A program made the position numbers and the translations under genes. From Hirudo medicinalis (lineage: Eukaryota > Annelida > Clitellata > Hirudinida > Hirudinidae), in assembly GCA_011800805.1 (NCBI GenBank), contig MPNW01000032.1, positions 284,994 through 348,993 on the forward strand: DNA of 64,000 bases, written 5' to 3'. Under the pieces are notes generated by a model. That model had not been told where the DNA came from. It did not search any database and was given only the letters and a program-made list of their open reading frames with translations. The stretch's first letter is position 1. Every line of letters begins with the position of its first letter. This document shows positions 63,568 through 64,000 of this stretch, piece after piece.

Positions 63568-64000
63568 TTTTACCGCCTGGACAACCAAAACAAACACCGA
63601 GCTGGGCGAATTTGAGTCACCCGCTCACTAATGGTTAAAATGAAAATTGTCCTTATTGTTATTATTTAAATTAACTAACACACCATATTAAACACATGAA
63701 ATGAGTTCTGAATCAAAATTATTTTATCGACCAGCAAGTAGTCGCTTACAAAGCAACTAGAATTTCTCCATCATCGGTTCGGTTCTTGGCATAGGAACAT
63801 CAAAGAAAGTTGTCCCCCTCCATCCTTGACTGATTGCCCTGATTTAGCAATATTTCGGAAATGAAGAAAACATTTTAAGTAAATATTTTGAAAATCAGTT
63901 AAATTTTTTTTTTTTATCAAACTACCAGCATCCCTTTACTCAACGAGTGATAGGCAAAAGCCAACTAAAAGGCACATTTTGTCGGTTCTACATAGATTTC
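63568..64000. other. Upstream region of TUBGCP3
   Basis: No gene seen. Should contain the TUBGCP3 promoter and 5' UTR. Confidence 0.4.

Overview
This is nuclear DNA from an animal, most likely an invertebrate. It is AT-rich, and most genes are split by GT-AG introns of roughly 50 bp to several kb. The gene set is metazoan: an m6A-writer subunit, COPII coat, Rap1, an RGK-type GTPase, a polycystin, a C-type lectin receptor, complex I MWFE, UPF3 and gamma-tubulin complex protein 3. I cannot place the phylum. There are no bacterial-type operons, CRISPR arrays or intact tRNA/rRNA genes.

Layout. 1-1.8 kb: little beyond two doubtful exons. 1.8-12.6 kb (-): VIRMA/virilizer. 12.9-22.7 kb: a transposon-rich island with a CR1-like LINE 3' end, a hAT relic, a dead C-type lectin copy, a broken RING exon, a SINE, a Tc1/mariner relic, and a LINE carrying a second LINE inserted in the opposite direction. 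22.8-25.6 kb (+): an intact seven-exon transmembrane C-type lectin receptor, the live partner of the dead copy. 26.0-37.1 kb (-): an RGK-family GTPase with long introns full of CAT repeats. 39.0-42.3 kb (-): a PKD2-like channel. 43.8-46.0 kb (+): SEC13. 47.3-48.4 kb (+): Rap1. 49.3-50.1 kb: a dead LINE reverse transcriptase. 50.6-54.2 kb (+): an intronless RELCH. 54.4-54.9 kb (-): NDUFA1. 55.2-57.9 kb (+): UPF3. 58.5-63.6 kb (-): TUBGCP3.

For SEC13, Rap1, the RGK GTPase, the lectin receptor and NDUFA1 I traced every splice junction. The reading phases close exactly, which is strong support for those models; Rap1 needs one unusual junction. UPF3 is traced except for exons 6-8. VIRMA, the polycystin and TUBGCP3 are called from many conserved exons in order, with some boundaries approximate.

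The genes are mostly unrelated housekeeping and signalling genes. The most notable structures are (1) a tandem duplication across the convergent ends of UPF3 and TUBGCP3, where each gene keeps one good end and a dead copy of the other end remains; (2) a C-type lectin receptor with an ITIM-like tail and a decayed duplicate; (3) NDUFA1 beside UPF3, a linkage also known in human; (4) an intronless RELCH among intron-rich genes; (5) a tRNA-derived SINE family with five copies in the window.
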